Position numbers and translations under genes: made by a program. Shown here one piece after another: positions 1 to 5,462 of a stretch of DNA of 5,462 bases. The first letter of the stretch is position 1; each line of letters starts with the position of its first letter. The DNA is from Spirosomataceae bacterium (GTDB lineage Bacteria; Bacteroidota; Bacteroidia; Cytophagales; Spirosomataceae). The stretch spans positions 1 to 5,462 of the forward strand of contig JALOLW010000298.1 of assembly GCA_025455795.1 (NCBI GenBank), given 5' to 3'. Below the pieces are notes generated by a model. It was not told the DNA's origin and ran no database searches. It worked only from the letters and a program-made list of their open reading frames with translations.

Positions 1-1
1 C

Positions 2-829
2 GTTTCGGCTATTTTTCGACCCAATCAGTTGTTTTTCAAATCTTACGGCGGGTTTTATCGCAAAATGTTGTTTTGCTTTGACCACATTTTTGTTCAAAAC
101 CAAGCCTCTCAACAACTCCTCGCTCGCGTGGGCTGTACCTCTGTCACCCTTGCGGGCGACACGCGCCTCGACCGCGTGGCCCAAATCGCCCAGCAAGCTC
201 GCCCTCTGCCCGAAATCGCGGCTTTCAAAGGCAACGACCCGCTACTCGTGGTCGGCTCTGCTTGGCCCGACGATATGGAGAGGCTCATTCCTTTTCTGAA
301 CCGTTGGGCACACCCCCTCAAAGTGCTGATTGCCCCCCACGAAATCAACCCCGCTCAAATCGAAATTTGGCGTAAGCAGTTGAGAGATAGTGTATTGTTT
401 ACCGAATCGGCAAGCCGCCGAAGCGAGGCAGACAAAAAGCAACTACCTCCAAATCTCAAAAACCCAAACGTTATGTTTTTAGATACGGTGGGCATGTTGG
501 CAGCGACGTATCAATACGCCGACTTTGTGTATATTGGTGGGGCTTTTGGCGACGGATTGCACAACATTCTGGAACCAGCGGCTTTTGGTATGCCTTTGTT
601 TTTTGGCAAGCCTCATTACGACAAATTCCAAGAAGCCCACGACCTACTTGCCCTCGGCGCGGCTACAAGTGTGGGTACTGCCCACGAGTTGGAAGAGGTG
701 TTTGTGAAAGTCTATCAGCAGTTGGACGAAAGGCAACGCCAAGCCGCGATATGCCGAGCCTACATACAACACCATTTAGGGGCTACCGAAAAAGTGTTGC
801 GGGCTGTTCGAGAGGATTTTTGTATCTAA
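2..829 (+). CDS. waaA: 3-deoxy-D-manno-octulosonic acid (Kdo) transferase, C-terminal part (5' end outside window)
   Basis: This is the last 275 codons of a GT30-family glycosyltransferase. The frame is open from base 2 through the left edge and ends at TAA 827-829, so the true start lies upstream. A TTG at 29 is only an internal codon. The family transfers Kdo from CMP-Kdo to the lipid A precursor at the inner face of the cytoplasmic membrane. The family signature is clear. A stretch at bases 536-580 reads GGAFGDGLHNILEPA and is followed by FGMPLFFGKPHYDKFQEA, the counterpart of the GG...HNxLE...P...G...NF block near the C terminus of Kdo transferases. Upstream are an 'AGDTRLDR' segment (about 149-172) matching the 'TGSLKFD' region of E. 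coli WaaA, and 'VMFLDTVGML' before the signature. Known members are about 410-430 residues, so roughly 140 N-terminal residues, including the membrane anchor, are missing here. Whether it adds one or two Kdo residues cannot be read from this part. Confidence 0.93.
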   Translation, partial: VSAIFRPNQLFFKSYGGFYRKMLFCFDHIFVQNQASQQLLARVGCTSVTLAGDTRLDRVAQIAQQARPLPEIAAFKGNDPLLVVGSAWPDDMERLIPFLNRWAHPLKVLIAPHEINPAQIEIWRKQLRDSVLFTESASRRSEADKKQLPPNLKNPNVMFLDTVGMLAATYQYADFVYIGGAFGDGLHNILEPAAFGMPLFFGKPHYDKFQEAHDLLALGAATSVGTAHELEEVFVKVYQQLDERQRQAAICRAYIQHHLGATEKVLRAVREDFCI

Positions 830-833
830 TTGA

Positions 834-857
834 AAATCAATAATATGTATTGGATTT
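834..857. repeat. AT-rich imperfect inverted repeat just after waaA
   Basis: The arm AAATCAATA (834-842) pairs with TATTG-G-ATTT (848-857) around the 5-nt loop ATATG, giving nine base pairs with a single bulged G. It starts five bases after the waaA stop codon, so it could mark the 3' end of that transcript. Almost all pairs are A-T and no T tract follows, so it is not a canonical intrinsic terminator. The repeat is directly visible; its function is a guess. Confidence 0.35.
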
Positions 858-870
858 AACAATAAATAAC

Positions 871-901
871 TTGGACAGCCCACGGTTTTTTTATATTTTT
901 G
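871..901 (+). promoter_or_regulatory. Bacteroidota-type promoter of dxs
   Basis: TTG at 871-873 is followed, after 20 bases, by TATTTTTG at 894-901. The latter is an exact match to the TAnnTTTG -7 element recognised by the primary sigma factor of Bacteroidota, and the spacing fits the usual range to the -33 TTG/TTTG element. Transcription would start around 905-910, leaving a leader of about 55 nt before the dxs ATG at 963. This implies that dxs can be transcribed independently of waaA. The element sequences are seen directly; activity is inferred from the consensus. Confidence 0.7.
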
Positions 902-962
902 CCGAACACTTTCATCTTCAAGCAAGTTATATCCGTACTTTTTGACTAATTCACTCTGCACA

Positions 963-2894
963 ATGCTCATCACCCCTGGCAAGTTATTAGCACCCATCCA
1001 GACGCCTGCTGATTTACGAAAATTAGATGCTTCACAGCTTACGCAAGTGAGTCAAGAGCTGCGTCAGTACATCATAGACATGGTGTCGGTTTATGGTGGA
1101 CACTTTGGGGCAAGTCTCGGCGTAGTCGAATTGACAGTAGCCTTGCATTATGTATTCAATACCCCCGATGACCAACTCGTGTGGGACGTAGGACACCAAG
1201 CCTACGGCCATAAAATCTTGACAGGGCGCCGCGATAATTTCCATACCAACCGCCTTTACGGAGGGCTTTCGGGCTTTCCAAAACGCAAGGAAAGTCCTTA
1301 TGACGCATTTGGCGTAGGACACTCTTCTACGTCTATTTCGGCGGCGTTGGGCATGGCCGTAGGTGCAAAACTCGATGGTAAGAAAAATCAGCATAGTATC
1401 GCAGTCATTGGCGACGGCGCCATGACAGGTGGCATGGCGTTTGAGGCCATGAACCATGCTGGAAGTCTCAATGATACCAACTTGCTCATCATTCTCAACG
1501 ACAACTGCATGAGCATTGACCCCAACGTGGGGGCGTTGAAAGAATACCTGACCGACATTACCACCTCGCACACCTACAATCGCGTCAAGGACGACGTGTG
1601 GAACTTGTTGGGGCGCATGAGCCAATTTGGTAAAAGTGCCCGCGAGATAGTGTCGCGCATCGAAGATGGCCTTAAAGCAACACTTTTGAAGCAAAGCAAC
1701 CTGTTTGAGTCGCTCAACCTGCGCTATTTTGGCCCCATAGATGGACACGATGTGGACCACTTGGTGGCGGTACTCAACGACCTCAAAGACATCCCCGGCC
1801 CCAAACTCCTCCACTGTGTCACGGTCAAAGGCAAGGGCTTTGCCCCCGCCGAAAAAGACCAAACCAAATGGCACGCGCCGGGGAAGTTTGACAAAATCAC
1901 GGGCGAGATTTTTAAGAAAATTCCTGACAAACCCCAACCGCCCAAATACCAAGACGTATTCGGACATACGTTAGTTGAATTGGCTGAAAAAAACCCCAAA
2001 GTTGTGGGGGTAACACCCGCCATGCCGTCGGGGTCTTCGATGAACATCATGATGAAGGCGTTTCCCGAACGTTCTTTCGACGTGGGCATTGCCGAGCAGC
2101 ACGCCGTTACGTTTTCGGCGGGAATGGCTACGCAGGGCAGCACGGTTTTTTGTAATATTTACAGCACTTTCATGCAACGGGCGTTCGACCAAGTGATTCA
2201 CGATGTGTGCATCCAAGAACTCCCCGTGGTCTTTTGTCTCGACCGCGCGGGCTTTGCGGGTGCCGACGGCCCCACCCACCACGGGGCTTATGATATTGCT
2301 TACATGCGCTGTATTCCCAACATGATTGTGGCCTCGCCCATGAATGAGCAGGAACTTCGCAACCTGATGTACACGGCACAGCTTGACGAAACCCAAGCGG
2401 GCAAACGTGCTTTTACTATACGCTACCCACGCGGTGAAGGTGTGATGCCGCAGTGGCGCACTCCTTTGGAAAAAATACAAATTGGCCAGGGAAGATGTGT
2501 CAAAGACGGCGAAGATGCCGCTATTTTGACCATCGGACACATTGGCAACTACGCCACCAAAGCCTGTGAAATGCTCGAAAAAGAGGGAATGAGCGTGGCG
2601 CACTACGACTTACGATTTGTGAAACCACTCGACGAGGCACTCCTACACGAGGTTTTCCGAAAGTTTGACAAAATCATCACCGTAGAAGATGGCTGCCTTC
2701 AAGGCGGCATGGGCAGCGCAGTCCTCGAATTTATGGGCGACCACGGCTACACAGCCCGCCTCCAACGCCTCGGTATTCCTGACCGTATCGTGGAGCATGG
2801 CGAACAACTCGAACTTCACCGTGAGTGCGGTTTTGACCCCGAAGGCATCGCCCGCGCCACCCGCGCACTCGTAGGTGCAGGCGTGTTGGTTTGA
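963..2894 (+). CDS. dxs: 1-deoxy-D-xylulose-5-phosphate synthase
   Basis: This 643-residue cytoplasmic enzyme condenses pyruvate and glyceraldehyde 3-phosphate to DXP with thiamine diphosphate and Mg2+, the first step of the MEP isoprenoid pathway. All three transketolase-like domains are present. Domain I (about 1-320) has H47 in GGHFGASLG, DVGHQAYGHK (75-84), FGVGHSSTS, the ThDP/Mg site GDGAMTGGMAFEAMNHAG (150-167) with NDN at 179-181, and GPIDGHD (257-263). Domain II (about 325-500) has TPAMPSGS, the AEQHAVTF block with the cofactor-activating glutamate E378, Y400, R406, H439 in DGPTHHG, and YPRGEG with R490. Domain III (about 505-643) has VEDGCLQGGMGS. Length and residues match functional DXS (E. 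coli 620 aa). I chose the ATG at 963 because known homologues begin with a similar MLITPG-type stretch; an in-frame TTG at 942 would add seven unlike residues. No Shine-Dalgarno is visible. It has its own promoter at 871-901 and may also receive read-through from waaA. Confidence 0.97.
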   Translation: MLITPGKLLAPIQTPADLRKLDASQLTQVSQELRQYIIDMVSVYGGHFGASLGVVELTVALHYVFNTPDDQLVWDVGHQAYGHKILTGRRDNFHTNRLYGGLSGFPKRKESPYDAFGVGHSSTSISAALGMAVGAKLDGKKNQHSIAVIGDGAMTGGMAFEAMNHAGSLNDTNLLIILNDNCMSIDPNVGALKEYLTDITTSHTYNRVKDDVWNLLGRMSQFGKSAREIVSRIEDGLKATLLKQSNLFESLNLRYFGPIDGHDVDHLVAVLNDLKDIPGPKLLHCVTVKGKGFAPAEKDQTKWHAPGKFDKITGEIFKKIPDKPQPPKYQDVFGHTLVELAEKNPKVVGVTPAMPSGSSMNIMMKAFPERSFDVGIAEQHAVTFSAGMATQGSTVFCNIYSTFMQRAFDQVIHDVCIQELPVVFCLDRAGFAGADGPTHHGAYDIAYMRCIPNMIVASPMNEQELRNLMYTAQLDETQAGKRAFTIRYPRGEGVMPQWRTPLEKIQIGQGRCVKDGEDAAILTIGHIGNYATKACEMLEKEGMSVAHYDLRFVKPLDEALLHEVFRKFDKIITVEDGCLQGGMGSAVLEFMGDHGYTARLQRLGIPDRIVEHGEQLELHRECGFDPEGIARATRALVGAGVLV

Positions 2895-2933
2895 TTCGTA
2901 AAGGAATTTGCTTTTTGTTTGTTACTTCTAACA

Positions 2934-3776
2934 TCACCACTCAATCTTAGTCACAACTGGCTGATGATCAGAGGGAAAGCGTTGATTTTTGGCGTCGGTC
3001 AAAACGGCGTATTTGAGAACGGTAGCCCGTTTATCCACAAAAATATAGTCAATTCGCTCCTTCATCGGGGCATTCCACCGAAAAGCGTTGAAAGTGCCTT
3101 CGGGGCCATACGGAGGCATTTGGGTCACTTCGTGGGCGTCGTTGAGGAGGGTTTGGAGCGTGCGAATTTGCTCGGTGTCGGGTGTAGAGTTAAAATCTCC
3201 CACGCAGACAATCGGCATCCCCTGGGCGATTTCTTGCATCTTTTGAAGCATCAGACGCCCCGACTGTCGGCGGGCTTCTACGCCTTGATGGTCAAAATGC
3301 ACGGAGAAAAAATAAAACGTTTTCTTGGTGCGGAGGTCTTTCATTTTACCCCAACTACAAATCCGATTGCAGCACTTTGCATCCCAGCCTTTGGACGGTC
3401 GGTCGGGGGTTTCACTGAGCCAAAAATCGCCCGCTTGCAGCACTTTGAAGCGGTCTTTACGGTAAAACACGGCGGAGTGTTCTCCTGCTTGTTGGCCGTC
3501 GTCGCGGCCCGCACCAAAAAATGCGTATTCGGACATTTGGGCCAAGTCGTCCAATTGTCCCCGTAGTCCTTCTTGCGTACCAAAAATATCAAACTCATGG
3601 TAGCGAATGAGTGCCTTCACGTTGTCGCGGCGGTAGGGCCACGCATTGAGGCTGTCGTTGGGCGTGTTGTAGCGGAGGTTGTACGTGGCTACGTTGAAGG
3701 AACGTTGCTTTTGGGCAAAAATAAGTGAAGAAGAAAGTGTACCAATCAAGGCCAATTTCAGCCAAAATACTTTCAT
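2934..3776 (-). CDS. Exported endonuclease/exonuclease/phosphatase (EEP) family metal-dependent hydrolase
   Basis: This 280-residue protein has the DNase I-like EEP fold. The ATG at 3776 gives a Sec signal peptide: K2 and K7 flank a hydrophobic segment to about residue 20, with likely cleavage after A21 (LIFA|QKQ). A TTG at 3827 in the same frame would add 17 residues before it and bury the signal. There is no lipobox cysteine, so a soluble periplasmic or secreted protein is expected. The catalytic set is complete and in order: N33 (TYNLRY), E69 (GTQEG), H160/D162/H163 (SVHFDH), D194/N196 (GDFN), D243 (RIDYIF) and the D270-H271 pair (SDHQP). The WDA...NRICSW segment (131-142) is typical of the bacterial EEP subgroup often labelled only 'metal-dependent hydrolase'. 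The family cleaves phosphodiester or phosphomonoester bonds in nucleic acids, phosphoinositides or sphingomyelin; the substrate here cannot be told. It is convergent with dxs (39 bp apart) and divergent from the M20 peptidase. Confidence 0.9.
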   Translation of the reverse strand: MKVFWLKLALIGTLSSSLIFAQKQRSFNVATYNLRYNTPNDSLNAWPYRRDNVKALIRYHEFDIFGTQEGLRGQLDDLAQMSEYAFFGAGRDDGQQAGEHSAVFYRKDRFKVLQAGDFWLSETPDRPSKGWDAKCCNRICSWGKMKDLRTKKTFYFFSVHFDHQGVEARRQSGRLMLQKMQEIAQGMPIVCVGDFNSTPDTEQIRTLQTLLNDAHEVTQMPPYGPEGTFNAFRWNAPMKERIDYIFVDKRATVLKYAVLTDAKNQRFPSDHQPVVTKIEW

Positions 3777-3836
3777 GGTGATACAGTTAGTTGAAAAAGA
3801 AAGGCAACAGAATCCGAAAACTACCAAAAGGATTTT

Positions 3837-3844
3837 TACATTTG
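3837..3844 (+). promoter_or_regulatory. Candidate -7 element of the M20 peptidase promoter
   Basis: TACATTTG matches TAnnTTTG exactly and lies 35 bases upstream of the peptidase ATG, predicting a start near 3848-3853 and a leader of about 30 nt. No TTG or TTTG occurs at the expected distance upstream (about 3811-3820 reads aatccgaaaa), so the -33 half is missing or weak. That could mean dependence on an activator or simply a weak promoter. Confidence 0.5.
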
Positions 3845-3855
3845 CTCATCAATCA

Positions 3856-3878
3856 CCCTTTTCTTTTCCTCTCTTTTC
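3856..3878 (+). promoter_or_regulatory. 23-nt pyrimidine tract in the leader of the M20 peptidase
   Basis: Every base from 3856 to 3878 is C or T, and only one G separates the tract from the ATG at 3880. It fills the place where a Shine-Dalgarno would sit, so initiation must be SD-independent, as is common in Bacteroidota. A role as an unstructured, ribosomal protein S1-type loading site is inference. Confidence 0.4.
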
Positions 3879-3879
3879 G

Positions 3880-5337
3880 ATGAAAACCCTCCTTAAAATC
3901 GTTGGCATTGGACTATTGGCGTTGATGGCCGTTTTGTTGTTCAATACGTTTCGGATTTCTTCCAAACAAATGGCTAATGTCCCCCCTTTGGCGTCGCTTG
4001 CGGTGTCAGATTCGGCGGTGCAGCACTTGTCGGAGGCGATACGCTACCGCACGGTATCTTACGAAGACATCGCGCTCATGGACAGTACCCAATTTGAAAA
4101 ATTCATTGGCTTTCTGGCCAAAACCTACCCGCTGGTACACAGCCGTTTGACGTTGAAAAGAATCAACAATTACGCCCTCTTGTACGAGTGGAAAGGCACC
4201 AATACTTCGCTCAAGCCTGCCCTCCTAATGGGGCATTATGACGTAGTACCCGTGGTACAAGGCACGCAAAAAATGTGGAAACACCAGCCGTTTGAGGGCG
4301 ATATTGCCGAGGGATTTGTCTATGGACGCGGCACGCTCGACGACAAAGTGACGGTGATTGGGGTACTCGAATCGGTGGAGCATTTGCTGCGTCAAAACTA
4401 CCAGCCCGCGCGTAGTTTTTACCTGGCCTTTGGGCACGACGAGGAGATTTCGGGCAGGGTAGGAGGGAAGGCGTTGGCGGAGTGGCTGCAAGCCCAAAAC
4501 GTGCAGTTGGAGTACGTCATAGACGAAGGGGGTACCATCAAAATAGACGGCGTGTCGGGCATTGACAAACCCATCGCGCTCGTGGGAGTGGCCGAAAAAG
4601 GCTATACCAGTCTCCAACTCACCTCGCTCGGCGACGGTGGCCACTCTTCGATGCCGCCGCCTCAGACCAGTATCGGGATGCTCGCCGAGGCCATAGACAA
4701 GCTCCAAAAAAAGCCTTTTCCCGCCCGTCTCGGAGGAGCAGCGGCGTATTTGCAAGACTACCTCGCGCCCGAAATGCCTTTTGGGACCAAACTCGCCATG
4801 GCCAATCGGTGGCTGATGAAGTCCGTGATTGTGAATCTGTTGGCCAAAACCAACGCGGGTAATGCCATGGTGCGCACTACCACCGCGCCCACGGTCATCA
4901 ATGCGGGCGTGAAAGACAACGTGCTGCCCATCGAAGCTGTCGCCAAAATCAATTTTCGCATTCTGCCTGGCGACTCGGTGCAAGGGGTAGTCAAATACGT
5001 AAAAGAAACGATTGGTAATGAGCGTATTACGGTCGAGACATTGAAGCAGTTTGATACCGAACCCTCGCCTGTTTCTGACACAGCGGCGTTGGGTTTTCGA
5101 CTCATCCACCGCACCATCAAGGGCTGTTTTCCCGATGCGTTGGTCGCACCGTATTTGGTTGTGGGCGCCACCGATTCGCGGTATTTTAGGAGCGTATGCC
5201 CCAACGTCTATCGCTTTATGCCTGTGAGGATGAACGAAGAAGACCTCAAACGTCCCCACGGCACCAACGAGCGCATCAGTACCGAAGACTTCAAAAACGT
5301 GGTGCGCTTTTATGTGGCGTTGATAAAAGGGAGTTAA
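3880..5337 (+). CDS. Membrane-anchored M20 family metallopeptidase, PM20D1 / carboxypeptidase S type
   Basis: This 485-residue zinc amidohydrolase hydrolyses an amide bond next to a free carboxylate. The ATG at 3880 gives K2 and K6 followed by one hydrophobic helix (about 7-22) without a clear cleavage site, so the catalytic part is probably anchored and faces the periplasm. The frame stays open upstream to 3679, but that part runs antisense to the neighbouring gene and hides the helix. The M20 di-zinc site is complete: H119 and D121 in GHYDVVP, D154 in YGRGTLDDK, catalytic E188 and ligand E189 in GHDEE, D215 in VIDEGG, and H460 in HGTNERIS. The lid/dimerisation domain (about 240-370) has GDGGHSSMPPPQTSIG, with H255, and VRTTTAPTVINAGVKDNVLP. 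From memory, this block, EKG at 239-241, TDSR (431-434) and the C-terminal HGxNExIS resemble human PM20D1 and yeast CPS1 much more closely than DapE or ArgE. The natural substrate is unknown: dipeptides or N-acyl amino acids are both possible. It is divergent from the EEP hydrolase. Confidence 0.92.
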   Translation: MKTLLKIVGIGLLALMAVLLFNTFRISSKQMANVPPLASLAVSDSAVQHLSEAIRYRTVSYEDIALMDSTQFEKFIGFLAKTYPLVHSRLTLKRINNYALLYEWKGTNTSLKPALLMGHYDVVPVVQGTQKMWKHQPFEGDIAEGFVYGRGTLDDKVTVIGVLESVEHLLRQNYQPARSFYLAFGHDEEISGRVGGKALAEWLQAQNVQLEYVIDEGGTIKIDGVSGIDKPIALVGVAEKGYTSLQLTSLGDGGHSSMPPPQTSIGMLAEAIDKLQKKPFPARLGGAAAYLQDYLAPEMPFGTKLAMANRWLMKSVIVNLLAKTNAGNAMVRTTTAPTVINAGVKDNVLPIEAVAKINFRILPGDSVQGVVKYVKETIGNERITVETLKQFDTEPSPVSDTAALGFRLIHRTIKGCFPDALVAPYLVVGATDSRYFRSVCPNVYRFMPVRMNEEDLKRPHGTNERISTEDFKNVVRFYVALIKGS

Positions 5338-5359
5338 AGGATATCAACACGAAAAATAC

Positions 5360-5461
5360 TCAGTGCGTCGGCTTGTCTTTGGCGGGTGCCGAAGCGTGGA
5401 AATCTTGCTGAATGATGTGGGCGTATTTGTCCATCAGTGCCAGTACGCGCTCGCGGCTTGT
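5360..5461 (-). CDS. C-terminal end of an unidentified protein (5' end outside window)
   Basis: Read on the - strand from the right edge, one frame gives 33 residues starting TSRERVLALMDKYAHIIQQD and closing with a Lys/Asp/Pro-rich tail before the TGA at 5360-5362. The first 20 residues would make an amphipathic helix and the rest looks like a disordered tail. Codon choice resembles that of the neighbours, with C or G frequent at third positions, which favours this frame over the other open - strand frame. The gene is convergent with the M20 peptidase, with 22 bp between the stops. No family can be recognised from so short a piece. Confidence 0.55.
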   Translation of the reverse strand, partial: TSRERVLALMDKYAHIIQQDFHASAPAKDKPTH

Positions 5462-5462
5462 G

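Noticed and set aside
1032..1967. A 311-codon open frame on the - strand inside dxs, and a 210-codon one at 1971-2603
   Set aside because: They lie wholly antisense to a dxs whose every motif is intact. Their translations show no recognisable domain, and such frames arise from the codon bias of the real gene.
2920..2933. Small perfect hairpin TGTTA-CTTC-TAACA between the convergent dxs and EEP genes, considered as a terminator
   Set aside because: The stem has only five mostly A-T pairs. The T-rich run lies before the hairpin for dxs transcripts, and an A-rich run follows it for EEP transcripts, so neither direction has the stem-plus-T-tract form.
2919..3566. A 215-codon + strand open frame opposite the EEP hydrolase
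   Set aside because: It is a shadow of the - strand gene, which has the signal peptide and the full EEP active site. The translation has no family features.
3816..3823. TAGTTTTC on the - strand as the -7 element of the EEP gene
   Set aside because: It has one mismatch to TAnnTTTG, and the nearest upstream TTG is about 26 bases away, beyond the usual range. It is too weak to list as a feature.
3679..3879. N-terminal extension of the M20 frame up to 3679
   Set aside because: The extra 67 residues are mostly antisense to the neighbouring EEP gene and precede the membrane helix. The candidate promoter at 3837-3844 would lie inside them.
4225..5259. A 344-codon open frame on the - strand inside the M20 peptidase
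   Set aside because: It is antisense to a gene with a full catalytic set. Its His/Arg-rich composition is typical of a reversed coding strand, and no motif is visible.
1..5462. CRISPR arrays, tRNA/rRNA genes, insertion sequences, toxin-antitoxin or defence genes
   Set aside because: I saw no regularly spaced repeats, no tRNA-like cloverleaf in the short intergenic gaps, no transposase motifs and no terminal inverted repeats. Coding sequence fills about 94% of the window.

Overview
The window reads as an ordinary chromosomal segment of a Gram-negative member of the Bacteroidota, most likely Cytophagales (Spirosomataceae-like; the family is an inference). Three observations support this. A lipid A/Kdo-pathway gene (waaA) is present. 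None of the starts has a Shine-Dalgarno sequence. Two intergenic regions carry the TAnnTTTG -7 element typical of Bacteroidota promoters. Coding density is high, and there is no sign of mobile elements, CRISPR arrays, tRNA/rRNA genes or phage genes.

Layout, left to right: (1) the C-terminal part of waaA/kdtA (Kdo transferase) on the + strand, cut by the left edge; (2) a 133-bp gap with an AT-rich imperfect inverted repeat and a clear Bacteroidota-type promoter; (3) a complete dxs (1-deoxy-D-xylulose-5-phosphate synthase) on the + strand; (4) convergent with dxs after 39 bp, a complete exported endonuclease/exonuclease/phosphatase-fold hydrolase on the - strand; (5) a 103-bp divergent intergenic region with a -7 promoter element and a 23-nt pyrimidine tract; (6) a complete membrane-anchored M20 metallopeptidase of the PM20D1/carboxypeptidase S type on the + strand; (7) 22 bp further on, the last 33 codons of a convergent - strand gene of unknown function, cut by the right edge. 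No gene-free stretch exceeds 300 bases.

waaA serves lipopolysaccharide core assembly. dxs supplies isoprenoid precursors through the MEP pathway, used among other things for the undecaprenyl carrier, quinones and carotenoids. They share a strand, but dxs has its own promoter. The two divergent genes both encode proteins predicted to act outside the cytoplasm, one as a secreted or periplasmic metal-dependent phosphoesterase and one as an anchored amidohydrolase; no shared pathway is evident. I found no convincing undescribed system. The points most worth following are the substrate of the PM20D1-like enzyme, given the N-acyl amino acid lipids known from Bacteroidota, and the compact divergent control region.
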